From the NCBI RefSeq assembly GCF_000621525.1, contig NZ_JHYC01000013.1, forward strand, positions 26,476 through 90,475: a stretch of 64,000 bases of DNA, given 5' to 3'. Positions 27,723-36,899 of the stretch are shown here, in pieces. This DNA comes from Legionella fairfieldensis ATCC 49588 (GTDB taxonomy: Bacteria > Pseudomonadota > Gammaproteobacteria > Legionellales > Legionellaceae). Position numbers and translations under genes: made by a program. Under the pieces are notes generated by a model. It searched no databases and was not told the origin of the DNA. It saw only the letters and a list, made by a program, of their open reading frames with translations. Numbering within the stretch: position 1 is the stretch's first letter; each line of letters opens with the position of its first letter.

Positions 27723-27925
27723 ATATTTGCCGTTATTTTTCTGATTGTCTAAAATTTACTATACTCACGTAATTGAAAACAGGGTGCGTTTAAAGTGCCT
27801 TACGCACCTGCTATTAATAAGGTAATTTTCGTGCTTTATTTAAGACATCAACGTGTTTTCAATTCGGGTATGTTTGGCTACCTATATATCATCTTATCTG
27901 GTAGCACTAAGAAGGGGGTTTGTAG

Positions 27926-29200
27926 ATGAGTAAAAGCGGTAACAGTGATGGTGATAAAATTTTGTACTGTTCATTTTGTGGAAAAAGCCAGCATGAAGTA
28001 AAAAAATTGATTGCCGGTCCTTCGGTTTTTGTTTGTGATGAATGCGTTGAGCTTTGTAATGATATTATCCGCGAAGAAACTCACGAAACGCCAGAAAAAA
28101 CAGAACCTTCTTTACCCACACCTAAAGAAATTTCTAATTTTCTTGATGAATACGTAATTGGTCAACCCCACGCGAAAAAAGTTCTTTCAGTGGCAGTTTA
28201 TAATCATTATAAGCGTTTATATAATAAAACAGAAGAAGACATTGAACTGGGTAAAAGTAATATTCTCCTTATAGGACCTACAGGCAGTGGTAAAACGTTA
28301 CTTGCTCAAACGTTAGCCCGTTTGTTAAATGTTCCTTTTACCATGGCAGATGCGACTACGTTGACTGAAGCAGGATACGTAGGTGAAGATGTGGAAAATA
28401 TTATCCAGAAATTGCTGCAAAAATGTGATTATGATGTAGAAAAAGCCCAGCAGGGAATCGTTTATATTGATGAAATCGATAAAATCTCGCGCAAATCGGA
28501 TAATCCTTCTATTACACGCGATGTGTCAGGAGAAGGTGTGCAGCAAGCCTTATTAAAATTAATTGAAGGGACAATTGCTTCTGTACCCCCTCAAGGCGGC
28601 CGTAAACACCCTCAACAAGAGTTTCTCCAGGTAGATACCTCCAATATTTTATTTATTTGTGGCGGCGCTTTTGCGGGACTTGATAAAGTGATTCGGGAGC
28701 GTAGTGATAAATCAGGTATAGGTTTTTCCGCGCAGCTGAAAAATAGCAAGAATAATGTCGATACACAGAAAGTCCTGGATGCGCTTGAGTCTGAAGATTT
28801 GGTCAAATATGGCTTGATTCCTGAGTTTGTGGGCCGTCTTCCCGTCGTAACTACTCTACAGGAACTTGATGAAGCGGCTTTGATTGATATTCTTACACAA
28901 CCTAAAAATGCACTGACTAAACAATTCCATGCGCTGTTTAAGATGGAAAACGTAGAGTTGGAGTTTAAGGAAGAAGCATTGCGGCTGATTGCTAAAAAAG
29001 CAATGGAAAGGAAAATAGGAGCAAGAGGGTTGCGTGCTATCCTTGAAAATATTCTTTTAGACACCATGTATGAGTTACCTTCTATGGAAGGCATTAATAA
29101 AGTAGTTATTGATGAAAGTGTTATTAACAACACGGGTACACCTATCCTTATCTATCAAGGTGAGGAAAACAAGCAAGCTGCCGCAGGCGGGATGGAATAA
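27926..29200 (+). CDS. clpX: ATP-dependent Clp protease ATP-binding subunit ClpX
   Basis: ClpX is the AAA+ unfoldase that delivers tagged substrates to ClpP. The 424 residues begin with the zinc-binding dimerisation domain (C15, C18, C37, C40), then Walker A GPTGSGKT (117-124), Walker [10 protein letters not shown], the pore loop GYVGEDVE, and the ClpP-contacting IGF loop (SGIGFSAQ, about 266-273). The 238-base gap from clpP, with a palindrome in between, suggests its own promoter. The start is preceded by AAGAAGGGGG. Confidence 0.97.
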   Translation: MSKSGNSDGDKILYCSFCGKSQHEVKKLIAGPSVFVCDECVELCNDIIREETHETPEKTEPSLPTPKEISNFLDEYVIGQPHAKKVLSVAVYNHYKRLYNKTEEDIELGKSNILLIGPTGSGKTLLAQTLARLLNVPFTMADATTLTEAGYVGEDVENIIQKLLQKCDYDVEKAQQGIVYIDEIDKISRKSDNPSITRDVSGEGVQQALLKLIEGTIASVPPQGGRKHPQQEFLQVDTSNILFICGGAFAGLDKVIRERSDKSGIGFSAQLKNSKNNVDTQKVLDALESEDLVKYGLIPEFVGRLPVVTTLQELDEAALIDILTQPKNALTKQFHALFKMENVELEFKEEALRLIAKKAMERKIGARGLRAILENILLDTMYELPSMEGINKVVIDESVINNTGTPILIYQGEENKQAAAGGME

Positions 29201-29264
29201 GGTGGTGTAACAGTACTATACTGAGGCAAACAGAATAGAATTCAGTAGGGTCATCCAAGGTGTC

Positions 29265-29290
29265 TGTTTGCTCTTGAAAAAGAGCAAACA
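29265..29290 (+). terminator. GNRA-capped hairpin between clpX and lon
   Basis: TGTTTGCTCTT, loop GAAA, AAGAGCAAACA: a perfect 11-bp stem with a GNRA tetraloop. There is no T-run after it, so it may act as an RNA 3' structure or attenuator rather than a classical terminator. Confidence 0.45.
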
Positions 29291-29348
29291 ATTCAACTGA
29301 AAAGCTGTGCTATTTCTCATAGGATTGTCGTTTGAATAAGGGCTTATT

Positions 29349-31793
29349 ATGTCTGGCGAAAGCGAAAATGAAGTAATATCAAATGAAGGTGATGCCTCTT
29401 CTTTACCTGTATTACCTCTTCGGGATGTTGTTGTTTATCCGCATATGGTGATCCCATTGTTTGTAGGAAGGGATAAATCCATTAAAGCATTAGAGGCATC
29501 CATGGTTGACAACAAGCAAATATTTCTGGTTGCTCAGCAAAAATCCTCTCAGGATGATCCTGGTCCCCAGGATCTCTATACCGTAGGTACTGTTTCAAGT
29601 GTTTTACAGTTATTAAAACTTCCCGATGGCACCGTCAAAGTGCTGGTTGAGGGAGAGCATCGCGCAAAAGTTAAAGACTATTCCCAGGATAAGGGCTTTT
29701 TGGAGGCTGACCTTGAAGCGATTGAGGAAGTGAATGCGCTGCTAAAAGATCAGGAAATTGAAATTTTAATGCGTTCGTTGATGTCTCAATTTGAACAATA
29801 CATAAAACTCAACAAGAAAATTCCTCCGGAAGTCTTAAGTTCATTGGCAAGCATAGAGGAGCCTGGCCGTTTAGCCGATACTATAGCAGCTCATTTAAGT
29901 TTAAAAGTTGATGACAAACAAGAGTTGCTGGAAATTACCGATATTGGTACACGCCTTGAACGGCTGATGGGTGCCATTGAAAATGAAATTGATTTGCTTC
30001 ACGTTGAAAAACGGGTTCGAGGTCGTGTCAAGCGCCAAATGGAAAAAAGCCAGAGAGAATACTATCTTAATGAGCAGATGAAAGCTATTCAGAAAGAGCT
30101 TGGTGAATTAGGTGAAGAAGGCAGCGAAATTGAGCAGTTGGAAGCCTCAATCAATAAAGCAGGTATGCCTAAAGAAGCAAAAGAAAAATCCTTGGCTGAG
30201 TTACATAAATTAAAAATGATGTCGCCAATGTCTGCTGAAGCGACTGTTATACGAAATTATCTTGATTGGATGCTGAGTGTACCCTGGAAAAGAAAAAATA
30301 AAATTCAATTTGATCTGCGCAAAGCTGAAAGTCTTCTTGATAAAGAACATTACGGTTTAGAAAAAGTCAAAGAACGTATTATCGAATACCTGGCTGTTCA
30401 GCAACGTGTCAAACGTTTGAAAGGACCCATTTTATGTCTGGTAGGCCCTCCTGGTGTAGGAAAGACCTCATTAGGTCAATCGATTGCTAATGCCACAGGA
30501 AGGACCTTTATTCGTATTGCATTGGGCGGTGTGCGTGATGAAGCAGAAATCAGAGGTCACAGACGCACTTACATTGGTTCCATGCCAGGCAAAATCATTC
30601 AAAAATTATGTAAAGCTGGTGTTAAAAATCCGCTTATTATGCTGGATGAAGTGGACAAAATGGCTATGGATTTTCGTGGCGACCCGGCATCCGCTTTGCT
30701 GGAGGTGCTTGATCCGGAGCAAAACCATACCTTTAGCGATCACTATCTGGAAGTAGATTATGATTTAAGCGATGTGATGTTTATTGCAACCGCTAATTCA
30801 CTTGAAATACCCGCTCCTCTTCTTGATCGTATGGAAGTGATTAGGCTGGCTGGCTATACTGAAGATGAAAAAATTAATATTGCCGAGAGTTATCTGGTAA
30901 AAAAACAGCTTGTGTTGAACGGTCTAAAACCCACTGAGATTAATATCAGTGAAAGTGCGATTCGTGAAATTATACGTCATTATACACGTGAAGCGGGCGT
31001 ACGTAATCTGGAACGGGATATAGCAAATATATGTCGTAAGGTAGTAAAAGAGATTTTGACCGGTAAACGCGTCAAAAAAGTTACTATTTCACGCGCCAAT
31101 ATTGAAAAATATTTGGGGGTAAAAAAATTCAGGTACGGCCTTGCCGAAGAATTTGATCAGGTGGGACAGGTGACAGGACTTGCCTGGACCAGTGTAGGGG
31201 GCGAATTGCTCACTATTGAAGCCTCAATGATTCCAGGCAAGGGAAAAACAATTCATACGGGCCAGTTGGGCGAGGTAATGCAGGAATCCATTCATGCGGC
31301 GATGACGGTTATGCGAAGCCGGGCAAAGAGTTTTGGCCTGGTGGATGATTTTTACGATAAAAATGATTTTCACGTGCATGTCCCCGAGGGAGCAACACCT
31401 AAAGATGGTCCCAGCGCAGGTATTGGCATGTGTACTGCTCTTGTTTCCGTCGTAACACAGATCCCTGTACGCGCTGATGTTGCAATGACAGGAGAAATAA
31501 CGTTACGTGGAGAAGTGCTTCCTATTGGTGGCCTGAAAGAAAAGCTTCTGGCGGCACACCGCGGAGGAATAAAACATGTTATTATTCCCGAGGAAAATCG
31601 TAAAGATCTGGAGGAGATTCCTGACAATGTGTTAAGGAAGCTCACCGTGCATCCGGTAAAAACAATTGAACAAGTGTTGGAGTTGGCTTTACAGCGTAGT
31701 CCCACCATGAATATCCCTGTTTCGGACGATCAAGCGATAGTTTCTGCAAAAAGTACGAAAAAAAATAAAAATAAAGATTTACATGCTCATTAA
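29349..31793 (+). CDS. lon: ATP-dependent protease Lon
   Basis: Lon degrades misfolded and selected regulatory proteins in the cytoplasm. The 814 residues show the N-terminal substrate-binding domain ([19 protein letters not shown]), a coiled coil, the AAA+ module with Walker [10 protein letters not shown] at about residue 366 and Walker [12 protein letters not shown], and the protease domain with catalytic Ser in [11 protein letters not shown] (about 688) and catalytic Lys in the [10 protein letters not shown] region (about 730). Length equals bacterial LonA. hup follows after 126 bases. Confidence 0.97.
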   Translation: MSGESENEVISNEGDASSLPVLPLRDVVVYPHMVIPLFVGRDKSIKALEASMVDNKQIFLVAQQKSSQDDPGPQDLYTVGTVSSVLQLLKLPDGTVKVLVEGEHRAKVKDYSQDKGFLEADLEAIEEVNALLKDQEIEILMRSLMSQFEQYIKLNKKIPPEVLSSLASIEEPGRLADTIAAHLSLKVDDKQELLEITDIGTRLERLMGAIENEIDLLHVEKRVRGRVKRQMEKSQREYYLNEQMKAIQKELGELGEEGSEIEQLEASINKAGMPKEAKEKSLAELHKLKMMSPMSAEATVIRNYLDWMLSVPWKRKNKIQFDLRKAESLLDKEHYGLEKVKERIIEYLAVQQRVKRLKGPILCLVGPPGVGKTSLGQSIANATGRTFIRIALGGVRDEAEIRGHRRTYIGSMPGKIIQKLCKAGVKNPLIMLDEVDKMAMDFRGDPASALLEVLDPEQNHTFSDHYLEVDYDLSDVMFIATANSLEIPAPLLDRMEVIRLAGYTEDEKINIAESYLVKKQLVLNGLKPTEINISESAIREIIRHYTREAGVRNLERDIANICRKVVKEILTGKRVKKVTISRANIEKYLGVKKFRYGLAEEFDQVGQVTGLAWTSVGGELLTIEASMIPGKGKTIHTGQLGEVMQESIHAAMTVMRSRAKSFGLVDDFYDKNDFHVHVPEGATPKDGPSAGIGMCTALVSVVTQIPVRADVAMTGEITLRGEVLPIGGLKEKLLAAHRGGIKHVIIPEENRKDLEEIPDNVLRKLTVHPVKTIEQVLELALQRSPTMNIPVSDDQAIVSAKSTKKNKNKDLHAH

Positions 31794-31852
31794 TAAGGGT
31801 TATATTTCACACCGTTGTCCGCTGCTGGCGGACGATGCAAGGATGTGACTGC

Positions 31853-31881
31853 TTGACTGAGGTGAATGATTCTGTTGTAAT
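31853..31881 (+). promoter_or_regulatory. Probable promoter of the HU gene
   Basis: TTGACT (31853-31858), 17-base spacer, TGTAAT (31876-31881), 38 bases before the HU start. A hairpin (GTCCGC, TGCTG, GCGGAC at 31817-31833) just upstream may mark the end of lon. Confidence 0.45.
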
Positions 31882-31919
31882 CGCCTTGGGTAATGGAAGA
31901 ATAACTGATAGGGGAAAAG

Positions 31920-32195
31920 ATGAATAAGAGTGAATTGATTGAAGCAATCGCAAGTGGATCTGGTGTCACTAAAGCAGACGCTAGTCGAGTTCTTGATACT
32001 TTTATGATAACCGTTACTGATGCTTTAAAGAGTGGTGATCAAGTTGTATTGCCAGGTTTCGGTTCTTTCTCCACTGGTAATCGTTCAGCACGTACTGGTA
32101 GAAATCCGCAAACTGGTGCGACGATACAAATTAAAGCTTCAAGAGTTGCCAAGTTTAAAGCAGGCAAGTCTTTGAAAGAGGCGGTACAAGACTAA
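31920..32195 (+). CDS. hupB: DNA-binding protein HU-beta
   Basis: HU is a histone-like nucleoid protein that bends DNA non-specifically as a dimer. The 91 residues match the family: MNKSELIEAIA at the start, VVLPGFGSFSTGNRSARTGRNPQTG making the beta-arm with the conserved GFG and RNP motifs, and the C-terminal helix VAKFKAGKSLKEAV. Position after lon is the same as in E. coli. tRNA-Val follows 6 bases after its stop, so the transcript may contain both. Confidence 0.97.
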   Translation: MNKSELIEAIASGSGVTKADASRVLDTFMITVTDALKSGDQVVLPGFGSFSTGNRSARTGRNPQTGATIQIKASRVAKFKAGKSLKEAVQD

Positions 32196-32201
32196 GTTTT
32201 T

Positions 32202-32277
32202 GGGTGCTTAGCTCAGCTGGGAGAGCATCGCCCTTACAAGGCGAGGGTCGCAGGTTCGATCCCTGCAGCACCCACCA
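32202..32277 (+). tRNA. tRNA-Val (UAC)
   Basis: Acceptor GGGTGCT/AGCACCC, anticodon TAC in loop CTTACAA, encoded CCA. It starts 6 bases after the HU stop and shares a terminator with tRNA-Asp. Confidence 0.97.
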
Positions 32278-32283
32278 AGAATT

Positions 32284-32360
32284 GGAGTGGTAGTTCAGTT
32301 GGTTAGAATACCGGCCTGTCACGCCGGGGGTCGCGGGTTCGAGCCCCGTCCACTCCGCCA
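32284..32360 (+). tRNA. tRNA-Asp (GUC)
   Basis: Acceptor GGAGTGG/CCACTCC, anticodon GTC in loop CTGTCAC, discriminator G, encoded CCA. Confidence 0.97.
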
Positions 32361-32363
32361 GAT

Positions 32364-32389
32364 AACGCGCCTTATGGCGCGTTTTTTTT
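32364..32389 (+). terminator. Intrinsic terminator after tRNA-Asp
   Basis: AACGCGCC, loop TTAT, GGCGCGTT followed by eight T: a strong rho-independent terminator. Confidence 0.93.
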
Positions 32390-32447
32390 ATCAGCACTTT
32401 AACCTGATATTTTCTCTTGCGAATTTACCGAATATGGAACGCCGACT

Positions 32448-34325
32448 ATGTTGCAGAAGTTAAACGAACGCATACAGGGTGTTATAGCCTGGGTAGTTAT
32501 TATTCTAATTGCTGTTACCTTTACTCTCTTTGGGGTCGACTATTATATGCAGGGACATCAGACTTCAAACGTTGAAGTGGATGTGAATGGTCAGCCTATT
32601 AGTAAACAAGATGTTGAAATTAATTATAAACGTGCACGTCAGCAACGAGAGTCTTCTCAAATTACCGCAGTTAACGAGGCGGTGCTGAAAAAGCAGGTGC
32701 TGGACAATATGATTGCCAATGAAGTAAGTGTGCAGGCAGCCAATGCAACAGGATTTGATGTGAGTTACGCACAGGCTAATGCTGCTATTCGTAGTATTCC
32801 TCAGTTTCAGCAAGATGGTCATTTCTCGTTAGAACGTTATCAGCAGGCTTTAAGTGGGGCTATGTTTACTCCCGAGTCTTTCCAGCGGGAAGTCAAGCAA
32901 GGCATGTTATTGAATCAACAACGTTTTGCTTTTATTGGGAGTGCTTTTGCATTACCTGGTGAAATTAAGCGTTTTGTTAAATTATATATGCAGACAAGAG
33001 ACTATGATTACCTGACAATCCCTTCAGACTTATTTATGAAAGAAAACAAAATTTCTGATGAAATGATTAAAAAATATTATCAGAATCATCAAAAGGAATT
33101 TGTATCGCCTGAACAGGTGAGTATTGATTACGTCCGTTTGTCAATGCAACACATTAAAGAAAAAGTACAGGTAAGCGAAGAAGATATAAAGCGTTATTAT
33201 GATGAAAATCAGAGTAACTTTCTTACTCCGGCGCAGTGGCAAGTCGCTCATATTCTTTTTGCCGTGCCTGAAGATGCGTCCGTGGAAACAGAGACTCAGA
33301 TAAAGAAAAGAGCCGAAGACACATATCAGATATTGCAGAATAATCCAGCTCAGTTTAATGAATTGGTTAAGTCAGCATCGGATGATAAATTATCAGTTGC
33401 GAATAATGGTATTTTACCTTGGCTAACTGCTGGACAATCGGGGTTTGATAAGACACTGATTAATCTAACGACGCCGGAACAGATTGCGCCGCCAGTAAAA
33501 TCGTCACATGGGTATGAAATTTTTAAATTAATTGCTTATAAACCTGCTTTAATCAAACCCTTGTCAGAAGTGAAAGAGGAGATTAAGGAGCAGTTATTAA
33601 CTGAACTCGCACAGGCAAAATACGCCCGGGCCTTAGAGCAGCTTAATGATCTAAGTTATCAAAGTCCCGATTCTTTGGAGCCTGTAGCCAATACCTTGAA
33701 ATTACCGATCGAAAAAACGGGACTTTTTTCACGGAAAGGAAACAACGTAGAACCAATCAATAACAGGCAAGTAGTTAATGCAGCGTTTAGTCATGATGTT
33801 CTGAGTTTTGGTAATAACAGCGATCCTGTTCAGATGGATAATGATAGTGTCTTAGTATTGCGTGTTAATCAACATATCCCTGCCGCTGAACGGCCATTAG
33901 CTGAAGTGCAGGAGGAGATTACTAAAAAATTAGCCACTCAAAATGCTAAAAATGCGGCTCGACAGTTTGGTGCTGAGCTTTTAGGCACTCAAGCTGATTC
34001 AGCGTTGCAAAAAAAGCTTATTCAAGAGAAACAACTGCGATGGCAGAGCGTTGAAAACGCATCGCGCGATACGGATAAAGCAGAAGCTATTGTTAATGAT
34101 TTGGCTTTTAATTTAACACAGACCAATAATATTGATGGGCGTGAGTTAAATAATGGTGATTATGTTATCGTCCGATTGAAGAAAATTCATAACGGCCAAT
34201 TTGAGTTATTGGATAAAGAACAACAAGCCAGTTTGACTCAGCAGATTGAAACAAATTATGGCACGATGGATTATGATTTATATATTAATAACTTGATTGC
34301 TAAAGCTAAAATAAACAAACCCTGA
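32448..34325 (+). CDS. ppiD: Periplasmic folding chaperone PpiD (SurA-N/parvulin)
   Basis: PpiD is an inner-membrane-anchored periplasmic chaperone working near the Sec translocon. The 625 residues have one N-terminal transmembrane helix (about 13-32, with the family motif FTLFGVDYYMQG), a SurA_N-like chaperone region (about 35-200), one parvulin-type domain (about 255-360, WQVAHILFAVPEDASVE), and a C-terminal helical part. Many PpiD parvulin domains lack isomerase activity; I cannot decide here. hup-ppiD linkage is conserved; here tRNA genes have come between them. Confidence 0.92.
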   Translation: MLQKLNERIQGVIAWVVIILIAVTFTLFGVDYYMQGHQTSNVEVDVNGQPISKQDVEINYKRARQQRESSQITAVNEAVLKKQVLDNMIANEVSVQAANATGFDVSYAQANAAIRSIPQFQQDGHFSLERYQQALSGAMFTPESFQREVKQGMLLNQQRFAFIGSAFALPGEIKRFVKLYMQTRDYDYLTIPSDLFMKENKISDEMIKKYYQNHQKEFVSPEQVSIDYVRLSMQHIKEKVQVSEEDIKRYYDENQSNFLTPAQWQVAHILFAVPEDASVETETQIKKRAEDTYQILQNNPAQFNELVKSASDDKLSVANNGILPWLTAGQSGFDKTLINLTTPEQIAPPVKSSHGYEIFKLIAYKPALIKPLSEVKEEIKEQLLTELAQAKYARALEQLNDLSYQSPDSLEPVANTLKLPIEKTGLFSRKGNNVEPINNRQVVNAAFSHDVLSFGNNSDPVQMDNDSVLVLRVNQHIPAAERPLAEVQEEITKKLATQNAKNAARQFGAELLGTQADSALQKKLIQEKQLRWQSVENASRDTDKAEAIVNDLAFNLTQTNNIDGRELNNGDYVIVRLKKIHNGQFELLDKEQQASLTQQIETNYGTMDYDLYINNLIAKAKINKP

Positions 34326-34359
34326 TAGTGTGTTAGAGGCTATCAGTAATTGATAGATG

Positions 34360-34483
34360 GTAAGTGTTCACGGGATATGTAAATTTTCTCTTCCAGACTT
34401 TGTTCCATGCCTCGTCTTTTCCGCCTGAGCGGGAAAGACATTGACGTTATATACTCTTAATTACCTATTTCGTGAACACTTAC
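34360..34483. repeat. MITE-like palindromic element, copy A
   Basis: GTAAGTGTTCACG at 34360-34372 and its exact reverse complement at 34471-34483 bound a roughly 124-base element. The interior carries TCTTTTCCGCC..GCGGGAAAGA, a second nested palindrome. A close copy lies at 57141-57265. It encodes no protein. Confidence 0.75.
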
Positions 34484-34528
34484 GATAGATGTTACGATAA
34501 CAAGGTGTGGTTCTGAGAACAAAGCTGG

Positions 34529-34592
34529 ACTCCGTGCATAAAGCGAGGAATGTGGACACTGTGACTTATAATGTTCCATTAGATGCGTTTAT
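34529..34592 (-). repeat. Palindromic intergenic repeat, copy 2
   Basis: On the minus strand: TAAACGCATCTAA, then about 30 bases, then a degraded stem around GCTTTATGCACGG. It aligns with copy 3 (40360-40438) across ATGCGTTTA, ATAAAGCG.GGAA.GT.G and CTTATAA. It overlaps the last eight codons and stop of the 717-residue protein, so the gene's 3' end comes from the repeat. Confidence 0.55.
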
Positions 34593-36719
34593 CCTGTTGA
34601 TTGCCTGATAAATAGTATCTATTTCCGCGGCAAGATTTTTTTTATTTCCTTCTTTTTGCCTATAAATTTTTTCATTGGTTTTTGCATTGAAAAAACCATG
34701 TGTACCAGCTGCTACTCCTTGTGCGATAGCAAATCCCGCAGTGCCGCAGTATAAAGCTGCAGCTAGCGAGCCAAAACCACCTGCCCAGACTGTAAGAGCT
34801 GCTCCTACTGCGAACCCAATTAATACACCAATGACTGCACCAATCACTCCACAAATTACAGCAGTTAATTCTTTACTTAATGGTTGTCTGCTAGTCAATT
34901 CTTTATCTAACTGAGAAAGAGAGTCGATTAATTGTTCCTGAGTGTATTGACACCCTTGGTTAATTTCTGCTGCCAAGGCAGTAAAATGCCTGATTATGAC
35001 GGGATAAGGCGATTTGGCATAACTACACTCTTTATGTGAATTAATTTCAGCTACTAATTTTGCATACAATCGCCTAAAACTGTTTTTTAATATTTCGTCT
35101 TGTAAACCTTTAATTTCTTGTAAAAAAAGACTCAAGGATTTGCTAATCATTCCAGAAATCTCCTCATTTTGATGGTTTTCGCTTTTATTTGCAGGAGGAG
35201 AAATTGTTTGACTATTAGTTGTTAAAGCATTATTTTCCAGTAAGAAAGAGTCTGCTGATGACGTTTGCTGAGTAGAAATTTCTGAAGATGGATTTTCAAT
35301 CTCAATGATTTTACCCGTTAAATTTTGAGACGTTTGCGATGTAGGGTGATTATTAAGATTCTCGAGAGATGGGTCTTCTCTCTCAGTCGATAACGACGAA
35401 GCTGGGATAGCCTCCAAAGGAACTTGTCTTGCTCTCTCTTTTAATAGATCGCTGGCTTTTTGCGAAAACTTATCATCGTTTCTCAGCATTTTTATTAATT
35501 CATCAGTTAACAGATGAACAGTTTCTTTTTTATTACATTGATTATAAAGGGCATTGGATAATCCTTCATTGAATAAAATATATTGGACCTTGACTAAGGT
35601 AGAAAGTTCATCTACTCGTAATTCTCTGACTTTCTTGTTTGTGCTTATCTTTTCTTCGGATAGGGCAACAAGTACTGGATGAGAAGGAATGATTGCCGGG
35701 GCTAACAAGGCTAAGGCAATCTCATATTCAGAATGATGTGAGAGAGTAAAAGCAGGTTCTTTTTCTGCATTAAATTTCACATCAGGACCTATATTATATT
35801 TAATAAATTCTACAAAGTTGGGATTGTAATCTATTGTTGAGTTTGGCCAGGATTGATAAAATTCGTTAAACAGTAATGTAGGTTCTTTACCTACTAAGAT
35901 GGCGGCAATTTCTTTAGGGACGTGATTGATATTGTATATAAATTTATCTATCTGGGCTAATGTCAAATTTAAATTGCTAAATTCTGCTTGAAAATTCAGA
36001 TTTTCCTTAATAGCCCGTGTTGTTAACGCAACGTGTTTTTTTAAAAAATTTAAACCAATTATGGTTACTTCCAGGGAGTTTCCTAACAAAGGCAAGTAGG
36101 CATTCAATTGAGTATCTTCCTGAAATTCTACATAGACACGAGCCTCTTTATTCGCTTCTCTTTCCCAATGTCCTCCGTTATTAGCGCCTTCTGCTCCACC
36201 CTGGTGATAAAGTGTAATGACAGGCCATGATTGGCCAAATTCAAAGTGGTCTTCTGTATTGTCGTGATGATAGGTTAAATTAAAACCGAGGGGTTCAAGT
36301 AAAAAGTAAGCTACATCGGCAGGGGATAAACTAAAATAACGTCCATTAGCAGGATTTAATTCTTCAGTTTTTTGGATATATTGTTCACGAGTTTGAGTTT
36401 CAGCACTTGCTAAAAGGCCAATATTAACTTTATCCTGCTTCATAAAATGGACTAATACTCGTCGTAATACAGGCCCTAAAATAATTTGCGTGTCAAAGGC
36501 ATTGTAAGAACTTAGAATTTGACTAAAAAAACGCCATTGAAAGGACTCTTTCAAACCATAGAAGTTGGCAAACTCATCTTTTAATACCGTATAGGCAGGA
36601 TCAAATGCATTATGATAGTTATCATCAGCTCCACGCTTTAAAATTTCCTCCTTAATTTCTGGAGTACACGCATGTAAGCCACAATTATTTAAAATCGCTG
36701 AAATATGCGGAAAAGGCAT
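34566..36719 (-). CDS. Candidate translocated effector with cysteine-protease-like N-terminus
   Basis: The 717 residues match no family I can name. The start has NNCGLHA with C13, and a GGHWE with H184 follows. This Cys-then-His arrangement, with His next to Trp, is like OTU/papain-type proteases and deubiquitinases, several of which are Legionella effectors. The assignment is inference from two short motifs. A long helical middle (about 200-400) follows, then a Ser/Thr/Asn/Gln-rich linker (about 450-520). Residues 618-672 are a Gly/Ala-rich hydrophobic stretch (two or three membrane helices or a glycine zipper), and a charged C-terminus follows. The gene is alone, AT-rich, and flanked by intergenic repeats. 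No secretion signal peptide is present. Confidence 0.7.
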   Translation of the reverse strand: MPFPHISAILNNCGLHACTPEIKEEILKRGADDNYHNAFDPAYTVLKDEFANFYGLKESFQWRFFSQILSSYNAFDTQIILGPVLRRVLVHFMKQDKVNIGLLASAETQTREQYIQKTEELNPANGRYFSLSPADVAYFLLEPLGFNLTYHHDNTEDHFEFGQSWPVITLYHQGGAEGANNGGHWEREANKEARVYVEFQEDTQLNAYLPLLGNSLEVTIIGLNFLKKHVALTTRAIKENLNFQAEFSNLNLTLAQIDKFIYNINHVPKEIAAILVGKEPTLLFNEFYQSWPNSTIDYNPNFVEFIKYNIGPDVKFNAEKEPAFTLSHHSEYEIALALLAPAIIPSHPVLVALSEEKISTNKKVRELRVDELSTLVKVQYILFNEGLSNALYNQCNKKETVHLLTDELIKMLRNDDKFSQKASDLLKERARQVPLEAIPASSLSTEREDPSLENLNNHPTSQTSQNLTGKIIEIENPSSEISTQQTSSADSFLLENNALTTNSQTISPPANKSENHQNEEISGMISKSLSLFLQEIKGLQDEILKNSFRRLYAKLVAEINSHKECSYAKSPYPVIIRHFTALAAEINQGCQYTQEQLIDSLSQLDKELTSRQPLSKELTAVICGVIGAVIGVLIGFAVGAALTVWAGGFGSLAAALYCGTAGFAIAQGVAAGTHGFFNAKTNEKIYRQKEGNKKNLAAEIDTIYQAINRINASNGTL

Positions 36720-36899
36720 TTTTAATGGGTCTTTATATCAAAATAAAAGGTATTGTAACATTCTTTTATTAAGATAATATGAACATATCGAATTCATTGA
36801 TTAAATTTTTTATACTTTAAGTGCTTTTAATTATCTTTTTGGCAGACTGGTGATCTGGTCGGTTTTTTATCCCCCTTACAAGGGGGATTGTAAATTAAA

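Noticed and set aside
32155..32397. 80-codon minus-strand ORF
   Set aside because: It reads through tRNA-Val and tRNA-Asp on the opposite strand.
36868..36890. Palindrome ATCCCCCTT/AAGGGGGAT as a terminator of the C11 peptidase gene
   Set aside because: On the gene's own strand it is followed by A residues, not T; the T-run is on the wrong side.
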